Of a stretch of 64,000 bases of DNA, positions 34,362 to 44,019 are shown piece by piece. The DNA comes from Lachnospiraceae bacterium (GTDB lineage Bacteria > Bacillota > Clostridia > Lachnospirales > Lachnospiraceae). A model generated the notes under the pieces. It had not been told where the DNA came from and did no database searches. It saw only the letters and a list, made by a program, of their open reading frames with translations. Location of the stretch: NCBI GenBank assembly GCA_017621075.1, contig JAGATV010000030.1, forward strand, positions 78,343-142,342. Reading direction: 5' to 3'. The position numbers were made by a program, and so were the translations under genes. Within the stretch, counting starts at the first letter, position 1. The number at the start of each line of letters is the position of its first letter.

Positions 34362-35148
34362 CAAATAGGACACCTTCCTGTACCGGGATACCGGCTTCTT
34401 CACTTCCGGCAATACACCGGGCTACAAAGGCGGAGGCCTTTTTCACAGAAGTGTCAAGATCTATGTGGTTCAGGGCATCGGCTGCCAGGATGGAGGCAAA
34501 CAGATCTCCCGTACCGGGCCTGGAGGCCCCTGCGCTTTTTGTAGTGCAGGTGGTGCGGTGGCCATCCTGCCAGATATAATTTAAGAAGTAGCCGTCTCTG
34601 GAAAGACCGGTGATCACCACTTTTCCGTCACAGAGGGTGGAAAGCTTTCTGCAGATATCGGTAAGTTCATAATCGGTCCAGGAACCGTCTTCGCGATAGG
34701 GTGTATCGGTTAAAAGACAGGCTTCCGTGATATTGGGGGTGATCAGGTCTGCTTTGGCAAGAAGGCGTTTCATTGCCCGGCAATACTTAGGGGTCACGGA
34801 AGAATAGCAGACCCCGTGATCGCCCATGACCGGGTCCAGCAAAAAGAAACCGGGACTAAAATCAGTTAAGAAGCCTTCCACGATCGCTATCTGCTCTAAA
34901 TTTCCAAGAAAGCCGCAGTACAGTCCATCGAAGCGAAGCTTTAGTTTTTTCCAGGCATCCAGGTAATCGGGGATATGTGCGGTCTGATCTTCGGCATGCC
35001 ATACCGGGAAACCAAGATGATTGGATAAAACAGAAGTAGGTACAGGGCATACCTGTACCTGCATCGCACTGATAACGGGCAGGGACACTGTTGTGGAACA
35101 GCGCCCGAAGCCTGCGATATCGTTGAACATTGCCAGACGTGGAATCAT
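34336..35148 (-). CDS. Pyridoxamine/pyridoxal kinase
   Basis: This is a 270-residue ribokinase-like kinase that phosphorylates a vitamin B6 form. The start MIPRLAMFNDIAGFGRCSTT and the segment LLDPVMGDHGVCYSS (substrate and ATP contacts) match bacterial pyridoxamine kinases. The active-site GTGDLF (catalytic Asp) is near residue 222. It overlaps the stop codon of the ECF S-component gene by one base, so import and phosphorylation of B6 are likely coupled in one operon. Confidence 0.85.
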   Translation of the reverse strand: MIPRLAMFNDIAGFGRCSTTVSLPVISAMQVQVCPVPTSVLSNHLGFPVWHAEDQTAHIPDYLDAWKKLKLRFDGLYCGFLGNLEQIAIVEGFLTDFSPGFFLLDPVMGDHGVCYSSVTPKYCRAMKRLLAKADLITPNITEACLLTDTPYREDGSWTDYELTDICRKLSTLCDGKVVITGLSRDGYFLNYIWQDGHRTTCTTKSAGASRPGTGDLFASILAADALNHIDLDTSVKKASAFVARCIAGSEEAGIPVQEGVLFEKYLRELM

Positions 35149-36113
35149 TACTTACTCTCCTTGGAAGCGTCAGCGGTCTCTTCCGGGGTAACCTGAACGA
35201 ACAGGCCGGCCTTTTTCAGGGCAGGACGGAGGGCCAGGTAGAAAACAGTGGCACAGATCACAGCGGTCACTGCATTTACGGAAGTAGTCAGCAGGTTGAT
35301 CTTTGCCAGGTTGGCTGCCAGGTCCTGAGGAACTCCTAACAGGTAAGTCTTATAGAAGTAGCCTACCAGAGGATCTGCAATGATGTTGAAGCCCATACCG
35401 CATGCAGAGGCCAAAATGGTAACTTTGGTCACATAGGAAGTGGAATGGGAACGGCTTACCTTAAAGATCTTGTGAGCGACCAGACCTACGATCAGACCGA
35501 TGAGCAACTTTAACAGGAAAGTCTTGGGGGCGCTGGTCACATAAGAAGTGGTAAGGTCGCCGATGGTCATGCCGATGGCGCCGGCCAGACCGCCCCAGTA
35601 ACCGCCAAGCAGCAGTGCTGCCAGAACACAGAATACATTGCCGAAGTGGAAGGCGGTCTTTTCCGTACCTACGGGAATGTCGATCTTAAAGAAAGCAAAG
35701 CCGATATAGCAGAGGGCTGCTAACAGTCCTGCCTGGGCCAGCTTTTTCACATCTGCCTTCTGTGAGGGAGCAGTGCCCACCACTGTGTTATAGATCCCTT
35801 TGACAGCCAGCAGGATGCCCAAAAACAATGCAGCCAGGCTGTAAGAATAAGGGCGTTCATTGGCCAGCTTATCGTTTGAGAGAGCTGCGCTTAGTGCGTT
35901 CAGTGCATCCAGGTCTCCCACAGCGGTCCCCTCTTTCACGGCGGTGATCTGTGCCTTGACTTCCTTTAACTCCTTGCCGATGGCAACAGACCGGGCGTAG
36001 CTGTTATTGTGGTTGTATACCGCAAAGACCAGACTTACGATGATAATGAGCGCACCTACGATCAAAAGTGCAGGATTCTTTTTTCGTGTGTTGTTTTGTT
36101 CTTGTTTTTTCAT
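35148..36113 (-). CDS. ECF transporter S component, probably for vitamin B6
   Basis: This is a 321-residue membrane protein. An N-terminal extension with one helix (residues about 14-32), a coiled segment and another helix precede the S-component domain of about 170 residues with six helices (AGLLAALCYIGFAFFKIDIP, then FHFGNVFCVLAALLLGG and GAIGMTIGDLTTSYVTSAPK). That last part is typical of ECF substrate-binding subunits. The shared energising module (EcfA/EcfT) is not here. Coupling to a pyridoxamine kinase gene suggests a B6 vitamer as substrate; this is inference. GAGGAG precedes the ATG. Confidence 0.8.
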   Translation of the reverse strand: MKKQEQNNTRKKNPALLIVGALIIIVSLVFAVYNHNNSYARSVAIGKELKEVKAQITAVKEGTAVGDLDALNALSAALSNDKLANERPYSYSLAALFLGILLAVKGIYNTVVGTAPSQKADVKKLAQAGLLAALCYIGFAFFKIDIPVGTEKTAFHFGNVFCVLAALLLGGYWGGLAGAIGMTIGDLTTSYVTSAPKTFLLKLLIGLIVGLVAHKIFKVSRSHSTSYVTKVTILASACGMGFNIIADPLVGYFYKTYLLGVPQDLAANLAKINLLTTSVNAVTAVICATVFYLALRPALKKAGLFVQVTPEETADASKESK

Positions 36114-36261
36114 AATGAATACTTCTCCTCAAGTTTTTCATACAGATCAGGTCTGTGAATGTTAGGGATAGTGTATACAAAAAGTGGAATGATAAAAAGG
36201 GCCAGAATATAACTTTTTTTTCAGTCCAGTTTTGAGGACCATTGACATCACAAGAAACTAC
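36114..36261. other. Divergent intergenic stretch before ECF gene
   Basis: AT-rich sequence between the ECF gene start and the valS promoter. It should hold the minus-strand promoter of the B6 operon, but no convincing -35/-10 pair or riboswitch could be assigned. Confidence 0.5.
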
Positions 36262-36291
36262 TTGACAAATCCCACTCTGATGGACTATAGT
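36262..36291 (+). promoter_or_regulatory. valS promoter
   Basis: TTGACA (36262-36267), 18 bases, TATAGT (36286-36291). A perfect 10-bp palindrome GACTATAGTC covers the -10 (36283-36292). Confidence 0.65.
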
Positions 36292-36309
36292 CAACAATAT
36301 AAGTAATAA

Positions 36310-36603
36310 AAGGCAGTGACGAAGAGGAGTACGCATCACCCCTTATCAGAGAGGATTGCTGTAGACGCTGGGAGGCAGTCTTAAGGAAGGAGTGCGGAAG
36401 GTAGCTTCCGAGCCGGAGGATCGAACGATGGACAGATTTATGCTGCAAGAAAGCATTCCTCTGTCAGGTCATCCATTAGATTCCCACGAGTGATTCCCGT
36501 TACAGGATCATACAGAGGCAGAAAAGCGTAGCGCTTTCTGTGAAAAAGGTGGTACCGCGTTCATGACGCCCTTTGCTGACGAAAGTCGGCAGAGGGCTTT
36601 TTT
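36310..36603 (+). ncRNA. T-box riboswitch of valS
   Basis: This leader of about 290 bases has the T-box sequence AAAAAGGTGGTACCGCG (36543-36559), which forms the antiterminator and pairs with uncharged tRNA, followed by a terminator hairpin (36568-36603, GCCCTTTGC and GCAGAGGGC arms, then T-run). The 5' part starts with the usual GACGAAGAGGAGTA of stem I. A GTA at 36401-36403, before CTTCCGAGC, is the best candidate valine specifier. Uncharged valine tRNA would permit read-through. Confidence 0.93.
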
Positions 36604-36633
36604 CATGACATCAGACAGTGAAAGGAGCAACCA

Positions 36634-39291
36634 ATGAGCAAAGAATTGGCAAAGACTTATGACCCTAAGGGCATAGAGGACAGATTGTATGAAAAGTGGC
36701 TTGAGAAAAAATATTTCCATGCCGAGGTGGATCACTCAAAACGTCCCTTCACCATCGTGATCCCGCCCCCGAATATCACCGGGCAGCTTCACATGGGACA
36801 TGCCCTGGACAATACCATGCAGGATATCCTGATCCGTTTCAAACGGATGCAGGGCTATAACGCCCTGTGGCAGCCGGGAACGGACCATGCCAGCATCGCT
36901 ACCGAGGTCAAGATCATCGAGAAGTTAAAGTCCGAGGGCATCGACAAGCACGACCTGGGACGCGAAAAATTTTTGGAGAGAGCCTGGGAATGGAAGAAGG
37001 AGTACGGCGGACGCATCATTTCCCAGTTAAAGAAGCTGGGTTCCTCCTGCGACTGGGACAGAGAGCGCTTTACCATGGATGAGGGCTGCAACAAGGCCGT
37101 TACGGAAGTATTCGTAAAGATGCATGAAAAGGGCTATATCTACAAAGGTGCCCGCATCATCAACTGGTGCCCTGTCTGTAATACTTCCATTTCCGATGCG
37201 GAGGTAGAGTACCAGGAGCAGGCCGGACATTTCTGGCATATCAAATATCCGTTGATAAATGAGGACGGAACTTTAAGCACCACAGAGTTTCTGACCTTTG
37301 CCACCACCCGTCCCGAGACCATGCTGGGTGATACCGCTGTGGCGATCCATCCTGAGGATGAGAGATACCAGCACCTGATCGGCAGGAAAGTCATGCTGCC
37401 CCTTATGAACCGTGAGATTCCCATTGTTACCGACACCTATGTTGACAGGGAATTCGGTACCGGCGTGGTGAAGATCACCCCTGCCCATGACCCCAATGAC
37501 TTTGAGGTGGGAAAGCGTCATGATCTGCCTGTTATCAACATTATGAACGATGATGCCACCATCAACGAAAACGGCGGGAAATTTGCCGGGATGGATCGTT
37601 ATGAGGCCCGCAAGGCCATTGTGGAAGAATTGGACAGCATGGGCCTTTTGGTGAAGATCGAAGACCATGTGCACAATGTGGGAACCCATGACCGCTGCAA
37701 GACTACCATAGAGCCTTTGGTAAAAGAGCAGTGGTTTGTAAAGATGGATGAACTGATCAAGCCTGCCAGAGAGGCGGTAAAGAATGGCGAGATCAAGCTG
37801 ATCCCCGAGCGCATGGAGAAAAATTACTTCAACTGGACAGACAATATCCGTGACTGGTGTATCAGCCGACAGCTTTGGTGGGGACACAGGATTCCCGCTT
37901 ACTACTGTGATGAGTGTAAGGAAGTAGTGGTGGCCAAGGAGATGCCGGATGTCTGCCCCAAGTGCGGATGCACCCATTTCACTCAGGATCCCGATACACT
38001 GGATACCTGGTTCTCCTCAGCCCTGTGGCCTTTTGAGACCTTGGGATGGCCTGATAAGACGGAGGATCTGGACTATTTTTATCCTACGGATGTGCTGGTG
38101 ACCGGTTATGACATCATCTTTTTCTGGGTGATCAGGATGATCTTTTCGGGCTATGAGCATATGGGGGAGAAACCCTTTAAGACGGTACTGTTCCACGGAC
38201 TGGTAAGGGACAGCCAGGGACGCAAGATGTCCAAATCCCTGGGCAACGGCATCGATCCTTTGGAGATCATCGACCAGTACGGCGCAGATGCCCTGAGACT
38301 GACCCTGATCACCGGCAATGCACCCGGCAACGATATGCGTTTCTACTACGAGAGAGTGGAGAACAGCCGCAACTTTGCAAACAAGGTATGGAATGCTTCC
38401 CGATTCATTATGATGAACTTGACAAGCGTTGTCAGCGAGCCTGCTTTGGGCGAACTGGAACCCGTAGAAAAGTGGATTCTTTCCAAGCTGAATACCTTGG
38501 TAAAGGATGTCACCGAAAATATGGAACACTTTGAACTGGGTATCGCAGTTCAGAAGGTATATGACTTTATCTGGGACGAATTCTGCGACTGGTATATCGA
38601 GATGGTAAAGCCCAGACTTTACAATTCCGATGATGCCGTAAGCCGGAATGCAGCACTTTGGACCTTAAAGACCGTGCTGATCGACGCCCTGAAGCTGTTA
38701 CATCCCTATATGCCGTTCATTACGGAGGAAATCTTCTGCACGCTCCAGAGCGAGGAGGAATCCATCATGATCAGCAAGTGGCCCGTATACGCAGAAGAGC
38801 GCAATTTTGCAAAGGAAGAAAAAGATATTGAGACCATCAAGGAGGCTGTCCGCGGCATCCGTAACATCCGTACCGAGATGAACGTGGCGCCCAGCCGCAA
38901 GGCAAGTGTCTATGTGGTAAGTGAGGATGACTCCATTTGTGCTGCTTTCACGGAAGGCAGGCTGTTCTTTGCTTCCCTGGCTTACGCAAGCGATGTGACC
39001 ATACAGAAAGATAAGACCGGTATTGCCCAGGATGCAGTGTCCGTTGTGATACCCGGTGCGACCCTGTACATTCCTTTTGCGGAGCTGGTGGATATCGCAC
39101 AGGAGATCGAGCGTCTGACCAGGGAACAGAAGCGGCTGGAGGGCGAGCTTGCCAGAGTAAACGGTATGCTTTCCAACGAGCGTTTCCTGTCCAAGGCCCC
39201 TGAGGCAAAGATCGCCGAGGAGAAGGAGAAGCTGGCAAAGTACACCCGGATGATGGAGCAGGTAAAGACCAGATTGGAGCAGCTGAAATAG
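36634..39291 (+). CDS. valS: Valyl-tRNA synthetase
   Basis: This is an 885-residue class I synthetase that charges tRNA with valine. The HIGH-type motif is HMGH (about residue 53, in [13 protein letters not shown]), the editing domain lies at about 200-340, and KMSKS is at 531-535 ([11 protein letters not shown]). The C-terminal coiled coil that clamps tRNA is seen in [31 protein letters not shown] precedes the ATG. The length is normal. It is controlled by the T-box and followed at 4 bases by folC. Confidence 0.98.
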   Translation: MSKELAKTYDPKGIEDRLYEKWLEKKYFHAEVDHSKRPFTIVIPPPNITGQLHMGHALDNTMQDILIRFKRMQGYNALWQPGTDHASIATEVKIIEKLKSEGIDKHDLGREKFLERAWEWKKEYGGRIISQLKKLGSSCDWDRERFTMDEGCNKAVTEVFVKMHEKGYIYKGARIINWCPVCNTSISDAEVEYQEQAGHFWHIKYPLINEDGTLSTTEFLTFATTRPETMLGDTAVAIHPEDERYQHLIGRKVMLPLMNREIPIVTDTYVDREFGTGVVKITPAHDPNDFEVGKRHDLPVINIMNDDATINENGGKFAGMDRYEARKAIVEELDSMGLLVKIEDHVHNVGTHDRCKTTIEPLVKEQWFVKMDELIKPAREAVKNGEIKLIPERMEKNYFNWTDNIRDWCISRQLWWGHRIPAYYCDECKEVVVAKEMPDVCPKCGCTHFTQDPDTLDTWFSSALWPFETLGWPDKTEDLDYFYPTDVLVTGYDIIFFWVIRMIFSGYEHMGEKPFKTVLFHGLVRDSQGRKMSKSLGNGIDPLEIIDQYGADALRLTLITGNAPGNDMRFYYERVENSRNFANKVWNASRFIMMNLTSVVSEPALGELEPVEKWILSKLNTLVKDVTENMEHFELGIAVQKVYDFIWDEFCDWYIEMVKPRLYNSDDAVSRNAALWTLKTVLIDALKLLHPYMPFITEEIFCTLQSEEESIMISKWPVYAEERNFAKEEKDIETIKEAVRGIRNIRTEMNVAPSRKASVYVVSEDDSICAAFTEGRLFFASLAYASDVTIQKDKTGIAQDAVSVVIPGATLYIPFAELVDIAQEIERLTREQKRLEGELARVNGMLSNERFLSKAPEAKIAEEKEKLAKYTRMMEQVKTRLEQLK

Positions 39292-39295
39292 CACC

Positions 39296-40621
39296 ATGGA
39301 AAAGAAACGGATTACGACTTATGAAGAGGCGGTGGCATATCTGTACGATGTGCCCCGCTTTACTTCCAAGAATACTCTGGAGGATACCGGGGCCTATCTG
39401 GAACAGTTGGGGAATCCCGACCGGAAAATGAAGATCATTCATGTGGCCGGCACAAACGGCAAAGGCTCCGTTTGTGCTTATTTGCGTTCTATACTGGAGG
39501 AAGCGGGATACAGCACCTGTGTGTTCACCTCCCCCCACCTTGTGGATATCAGAGAGCGTTTCCTGATCAGGGGAAGCATGCCGGGCAAAGAGGAATTCCT
39601 GGAAGCTTTTTTGCAGATCTATGAGAGTCTGGACTGGGAGCGCCTGCAACAGGGAAAAGGGTATCACCCCACCTTTTTTGAGTATCTGTTCTTTATGGCG
39701 ATGATCCTTTTCGCCAAAGCGGATACAGATTATTGTATTCTGGAGACCGGGCTGGGGGGCAGGCTGGATGCCACCAATGCGGTATCCGAAAAGGTGCTTA
39801 CGGTGATCACCAGGATCAGCCTGGACCATGTACAGTATCTGGGAGACACCATCCCTTTGATCGCAGCGGAGAAGGCGGGAATCCTGCGAAAGGGAGTGCC
39901 CCTTGTGTTCTCCGATGCAGAGGAGGAAGCCACCCGCGTATTTTCTCAGATAGGGTCAAAACTTGGCGTTTCCCTGTATCCGGTGTCGGAAACTGACTAC
40001 AGATTCTTAGATTTTCACAATAAAAACATTGATTTTTGCCTGCATACTAGGTATTATGGTTATGTTAGGCTTTGTATCCATACCATTGCACGTTATCAGA
40101 TGGAAAATGCTTCCTTGGCGGTGAGAGCCATTGAGGTGCTGGACGGAGGCAGGACGATTTCTGCGGATGAGATCACAAGAGGCGTGGCAAAATGCTTCTG
40201 GAAGGGCAGGATGGAAGAGATACTGCCGGAGGTTTTTGTGGATGGAGCCCATAATGAGGACGGTATCAGGGCATTTCTGGAAACAGTGAGGGAGGACGGC
40301 ACAAAAGGGAAGAGAACTCTGCTTTTCAGTGCCGTTTCCGATAAGGATTGTGCCCATATGGTGGAAGAGATCGCACAGTCCGGGCTTTTTGACAAGATCG
40401 CCATTGCGCCCATACACAATGGCCGGGCAGCTTCCACCGAGTTTCTTAAGGGGCTGTTTAAAGCATATCCGTCCTGTGGATGTATGATCGTATATGAGAA
40501 TGTTACGCTGGCATTACAGGAGCTGCTTGCCGGAAGAAAAGACGGGGAGCGCATCTATATTGCCGGAAGTCTGTATCTGGTTGGAGAGATAAAGGAGTCT
40601 TTAGAGCATGATCAATTTTGA
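39296..40621 (+). CDS. folC: Folylpolyglutamate synthase/dihydrofolate synthase
   Basis: This is a 441-residue Mur-ligase-like enzyme adding glutamate to folates. The P-loop GTNGKGSVCAYL is near residues 51-62. ETGLGGRLDATN is the second family motif, and the C-terminal domain has DGAHNEDGIRAFL. It starts four bases after valS, so it depends on the T-box transcript, a common valS-folC link in Firmicutes. The sequence VDIRERFLIRG is the expected tetrahydrofolate-site region. Confidence 0.95.
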   Translation: MEKKRITTYEEAVAYLYDVPRFTSKNTLEDTGAYLEQLGNPDRKMKIIHVAGTNGKGSVCAYLRSILEEAGYSTCVFTSPHLVDIRERFLIRGSMPGKEEFLEAFLQIYESLDWERLQQGKGYHPTFFEYLFFMAMILFAKADTDYCILETGLGGRLDATNAVSEKVLTVITRISLDHVQYLGDTIPLIAAEKAGILRKGVPLVFSDAEEEATRVFSQIGSKLGVSLYPVSETDYRFLDFHNKNIDFCLHTRYYGYVRLCIHTIARYQMENASLAVRAIEVLDGGRTISADEITRGVAKCFWKGRMEEILPEVFVDGAHNEDGIRAFLETVREDGTKGKRTLLFSAVSDKDCAHMVEEIAQSGLFDKIAIAPIHNGRAASTEFLKGLFKAYPSCGCMIVYENVTLALQELLAGRKDGERIYIAGSLYLVGEIKESLEHDQF

Positions 40622-40760
40622 AGAAGAACTGAAGAAATTCCATCCCAGCCTTGAGGTTGAGGATGCGGAAGATGCAATTTACAACCAGGATCTGACCGAT
40701 ATGGCGGATCTTTTGGTGAAGATGATAAAGGAATCTGAGCACAAAGAGGGAAATCAATAG
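40608..40760 (+). CDS. Small acidic protein, 50 residues
   Basis: A 50-codon frame starts 14 bases before the end of folC behind AAAGGAGTC. It reads MINFEEELKKFHPSLEVEDA, then EDAIYNQDLTDMADLLVKMI, a strongly acidic helical protein. The overlap, the good ribosome site and codon use like the neighbours argue that it is real. I recall similar small proteins beside folC in Lachnospiraceae, without known function. The TPR gene follows after nine bases. Confidence 0.75.
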   Translation: MINFEEELKKFHPSLEVEDAEDAIYNQDLTDMADLLVKMIKESEHKEGNQ

Positions 40761-40769
40761 GAGGTAAGC

Positions 40770-42179
40770 ATGTTTTGTTATAACTGTGGCTGCCTTTTAT
40801 CAGAACATGATTTTTGTACCGCCTGCGGAGCAGATGTGTCTCTTTACAAGAAGATAATGTACGTTTCCAACCGGTTCTACAACGAAGGCCTGGAAAAGGC
40901 AGGCGTGAGGGACCTGACAGGTGCAATCAACAGTTTACGGCAGAGTTTGAAATTTAATAAGAACAATATAGATGCAAGGAATCTTTTGGGACTTGTCTAT
41001 TTTGAGATGGGAGAGGTGGTTGCGGCTTTGAGCGAGTGGGTCATCAGCAAGAATATGAGGCCGGAAAAGAACATCGCCGATGACTATATCAATATGCTCC
41101 AGTCCAATACATCCGGGCTGGATTCCATCAATCAGACCATCAAGAAGTATAACCAGGCCTACACCTACTGTCTCCAGGACAGCAAGGATCTGGCAATCAT
41201 ACAGTTAAAGAAGGTCCTGTCCTTAAATCCCAGGTTCATCCGGGCCCACCAGCTCTTAGCACTCCTTTATATGGACAGCGAGCAGTGGGAACGGGCTGAA
41301 AGGGAATTGAAAAAGTGTGTGGATATCGACCGGAATAATACGCTGACCCTGCGTTATCTGAAAGAAGTGGAGCTGATGCTGGCCCCCGATGAGTCGGTGA
41401 AGCAGTCTTCCCGAAGAAAGAAGGAAGATTCCGTCCGCTATCAGAGTGATAATGAGATCATCATTCAGCCCCTGAATGTGAAGGAGCCCAAGAGCAGTGC
41501 AGGATCAACGCTGTTAAATATCGGTATCGGTCTGATCATCGGCATGGCTGCCGTGTACTTTCTGGTGGTTCCTGCCAAGGAGGCGGCAGTGAACAGCAAA
41601 GCCCAGGAGAGCATCAAGGAGATCAGCGAGCAGTCGGATGCCAAGACCATTACCATCCAGGAGCTGGAATCCCAGGTAAAAAAGCTCCGGGAAGAAAATG
41701 ATGGGCTTCATCAGGAGTTGGACAGTTATGTGGGTGCAGACGGTACTTTGAGCACCATGGACGATCTGCTGACAGCAGCAACCGCTTATCTTGAGACCCA
41801 GGATGTGGCACAGACTGCCGAAAAGCTGGAGAGCATCGCCCAGAATGTGAACATTGAAGACACCTCAGAGGCTTTCCGGTCATTGTATCGGACATTGTTG
41901 GGGACCATCGGTCCCGATCTGTCAGCTACCTGTTACACGGAAGGCTACGCAGCATACCGCAATGATGATTTTACCACTGCCATCGAGCAGCTTTCCAGAG
42001 CGGTATATTATGATGATACCAATGTGGATGCCCTCTACAATCTGGGCAATGCCTACCGAAGAAGCGGCGATACGGAGAATGCCGTGGCCACTTACGACAA
42101 GGTGATCGAACTTTTCCCGGGCACGGACAGAGCCCGCAAAGCACAACAGTATAAAGACGAGATGACAGTTTCCAACTGA
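40770..42179 (+). CDS. TPR-repeat membrane protein with N-terminal zinc ribbon
   Basis: This is a 469-residue protein. It begins with a zinc ribbon, CYNCGCLLSEHDFCTACGAD. Residues about 45-190 hold tetratricopeptide-like helices, including FNKNNIDARNLLGLVYFEMG and LNPRFIRAHQLLALLYMDSE. One membrane helix is at about 247-268, then a coiled coil (IQELESQVKKLREENDGL), and more TPR units at the C-terminus (DVAQTAEKLES, then YDDTNVDALYNLGNAYRRSG). It probably scaffolds proteins at the membrane. The ribosome site is AGGAGGTAAGC. Its operon with folC gives no clear function. Confidence 0.85.
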   Translation: MFCYNCGCLLSEHDFCTACGADVSLYKKIMYVSNRFYNEGLEKAGVRDLTGAINSLRQSLKFNKNNIDARNLLGLVYFEMGEVVAALSEWVISKNMRPEKNIADDYINMLQSNTSGLDSINQTIKKYNQAYTYCLQDSKDLAIIQLKKVLSLNPRFIRAHQLLALLYMDSEQWERAERELKKCVDIDRNNTLTLRYLKEVELMLAPDESVKQSSRRKKEDSVRYQSDNEIIIQPLNVKEPKSSAGSTLLNIGIGLIIGMAAVYFLVVPAKEAAVNSKAQESIKEISEQSDAKTITIQELESQVKKLREENDGLHQELDSYVGADGTLSTMDDLLTAATAYLETQDVAQTAEKLESIAQNVNIEDTSEAFRSLYRTLLGTIGPDLSATCYTEGYAAYRNDDFTTAIEQLSRAVYYDDTNVDALYNLGNAYRRSGDTENAVATYDKVIELFPGTDRARKAQQYKDEMTVSN

Positions 42180-42210
42180 TGGATCGCTGTCCATAAGATA
42201 CAGAAGATAA

Positions 42211-42244
42211 ATGCCTGTCGGCCCGATGCGCCGACAGGCATTTT
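42211..42244 (+). terminator. Terminator after TPR gene
   Basis: An 11-bp GC-rich stem (42211-42221 with 42231-42241) and a short T-run. Because the T-run is short, some read-through into spoIIAA is possible. Confidence 0.7.
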
Positions 42245-42288
42245 GAATTGCCCGGTATTTGGACATGCAGGAAAGGAAAGGAAGAGAT

Positions 42289-42594
42289 ATGGAAGATTTT
42301 CAGATTATCGACAACTGTCTGATGGTCAGGATGCCAAAGGAGGTAGATCACCATCTTGCATCCTATATCAGTGAAAACGCCGATCACTACATTATGGAAG
42401 ACGAGGTGGAGCATGTGGTGTTTGACTTTGAGGACACCAGGTTCATGGATTCCTCTGGCATCGGCATCATTATGGGGCGGTATCGGAAGATCGCCTGCTT
42501 CGGCGGCAGGGTCTATGCCATTCATGTGGACCGGCAGATCAGGCGGATACTGGATTTGTCCGGCCTGAACAAAATTGTGGAAGTCATTAGTTAG
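42289..42594 (+). CDS. spoIIAA: Anti-sigma F factor antagonist SpoIIAA
   Basis: This is a 101-residue STAS-domain protein that, when unphosphorylated, frees sigma F from SpoIIAB in the forespore. The phosphorylated serine lies in DSSGIGII (Ser55/Ser56), as in the family. The ATG at 42289 is preceded by GAAAGGAAAGGAAG. It is the first gene of the spoIIAA-spoIIAB-sigF operon, with 19 bases to the next start. No sigma-H promoter could be picked out in the short gap after the terminator. Confidence 0.93.
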   Translation: MEDFQIIDNCLMVRMPKEVDHHLASYISENADHYIMEDEVEHVVFDFEDTRFMDSSGIGIIMGRYRKIACFGGRVYAIHVDRQIRRILDLSGLNKIVEVIS

Positions 42595-42613
42595 CGGGAG
42601 GAAAGAGATATTT

Positions 42614-43129
42614 ATGGATATGATTGCTACACGGGAAAGAAATGAAATGGAGATCTGTTTTGACGCAGTATCCGTCAATGAGAGTTTCGCCAGGGTGGCG
42701 GTGGCTTCTTTTGCATCCCATTTAAACCCTACTATGGAGGAGATATCCGATATCAAGACGGCAGTTTCCGAGGCGGTGACCAATGCCATCATTCACGGCT
42801 ATGAAAATTATGAAGGTTATGGGAAATACGGGAACAGCCGTCCTGCCGGCAGTGTGGTGCATCCGGGAAAGGTCAGGCTGCACTGCCTGATGGAAGACGG
42901 GATCATACATATCGAGGTGGCGGACCAGGGAAAAGGCATCGGGGATATCGCCAGGGCCATGGAACCGCTTTTCACCACCAAGCCGGAGTTGGGGCGGTCG
43001 GGCATGGGGTTTTCGTTTATGGAGACCTTCATGGATGATCTCCTGGTGGAAAGCACACCGGGACAGGGAACCACGGTGCGCATGAGCAAGAAACTGAGTG
43101 CCGGCGCATGGATAGGCGGCGAGGAATAG
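42614..43129 (+). CDS. spoIIAB: Anti-sigma F factor SpoIIAB
   Basis: This is a 171-residue GHKL-type kinase that holds sigma F inactive and phosphorylates SpoIIAA. ATP-binding motifs are EAVTNAIIHGYE (N box), DQGKGI (G1) and PELGRSGMGFSFM (G2). The ATG at 42614 follows GGAGGAAAG. Compared with the usual 140-146 residues it has an N-terminal addition and an insert of about 20 residues (YGKYGNSRPAGSVVHPG) right after the N box. The reading frame is intact. Confidence 0.95.
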   Translation: MDMIATRERNEMEICFDAVSVNESFARVAVASFASHLNPTMEEISDIKTAVSEAVTNAIIHGYENYEGYGKYGNSRPAGSVVHPGKVRLHCLMEDGIIHIEVADQGKGIGDIARAMEPLFTTKPELGRSGMGFSFMETFMDDLLVESTPGQGTTVRMSKKLSAGAWIGGEE

Positions 43130-43132
43130 CCT

Positions 43133-43906
43133 ATGGAGGATGTGTCAGTACTGATTGCAAGATCACAGGCAGGGGATAAGGAAGCAAGAGAAGTACTGAT
43201 CGAGAAAAATCTGGGACTGGTCCACCATATCGTGCGCAGATTCCTGGGAAGGGGATATGACGCCGAAGATCTGTTCCAGATCGGCACCATCGGGCTTATG
43301 AAGGCAATTGACAAATTTGATCTGGAACTGGGGCTGAGATTTTCTACTTATGCAGTTCCCATGATCACCGGGGAGATCAAAAGATTCCTGCGGGATGACG
43401 GCATGGTAAAGGTATCCCGCACCATCAAGGAAAACGGATGGAAAGTGAAGCAAGTGCGTCAGAAATTGCAGAGCGATCTGAACCGGGAGCCCACTATCCG
43501 GGAGATCTCCGGGGCAACCCAATTGTCGGAGGAAGATATTGTGCTTGCCATGGAGGCGGATCTGGAGGTGGAATCTCTCTACAGTGCCGTCTATCAGGAG
43601 GATGGCAACGAGGTATATCTGGTGGACAAGGTGATCCGGGGAGAAAGCGGATGCGTCGGAAGCAGGGCCGGAAACGGAATCCACGATTATGCGGACCGGG
43701 AAAAGGAGAAGCTATTGGACCACATCCTGCTCTCCCAGCTTTTAGACAGCCTGGAAGAGAAAGAACGTGACCTGATCTGCATGCGCTATTTTCAGGACAA
43801 GACCCAGGTAGAGATTGCTGCCAGTCTGGGAATCAGCCAGGTACAGGTGAGCCGTCTGGAAAAGAAGATCCTGCTGCGGCTCAGAGAGCGTGCTGCCATC
43901 CATTAA
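43133..43906 (+). CDS. sigF: Sporulation sigma factor F
   Basis: This is a 257-residue sigma-70-family factor for early forespore transcription. Region 2 shows GYDAEDLFQIGTIGLMKAID, region 3 VSRTIKENGWKVKQVRQ, and region 4 ERDLICMRYFQDKTQVEIAA, then LGISQVQVSRLEK. An extra acidic and Gly-rich segment (RGESGCVGSRAGNGIHDYAD) lies between regions 3 and 4. It starts three bases after spoIIAB. Confidence 0.96.
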   Translation: MEDVSVLIARSQAGDKEAREVLIEKNLGLVHHIVRRFLGRGYDAEDLFQIGTIGLMKAIDKFDLELGLRFSTYAVPMITGEIKRFLRDDGMVKVSRTIKENGWKVKQVRQKLQSDLNREPTIREISGATQLSEEDIVLAMEADLEVESLYSAVYQEDGNEVYLVDKVIRGESGCVGSRAGNGIHDYADREKEKLLDHILLSQLLDSLEEKERDLICMRYFQDKTQVEIAASLGISQVQVSRLEKKILLRLRERAAIH

Positions 43907-44019
43907 GTTTTTATAAAATGAGAAAATGGGCTTTCTTTCTTCAGGGTTTTCCCTTACAATAGAAAGGAAGAAGAGAAACTATGTGTCATGCACATTGGGA
44001 TACACAGATAGGAGAAAGC

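Noticed and set aside
36114-36261. A metabolite riboswitch for the vitamin B6 operon
   Set aside because: No conserved aptamer element or terminator on the minus strand could be recognised.
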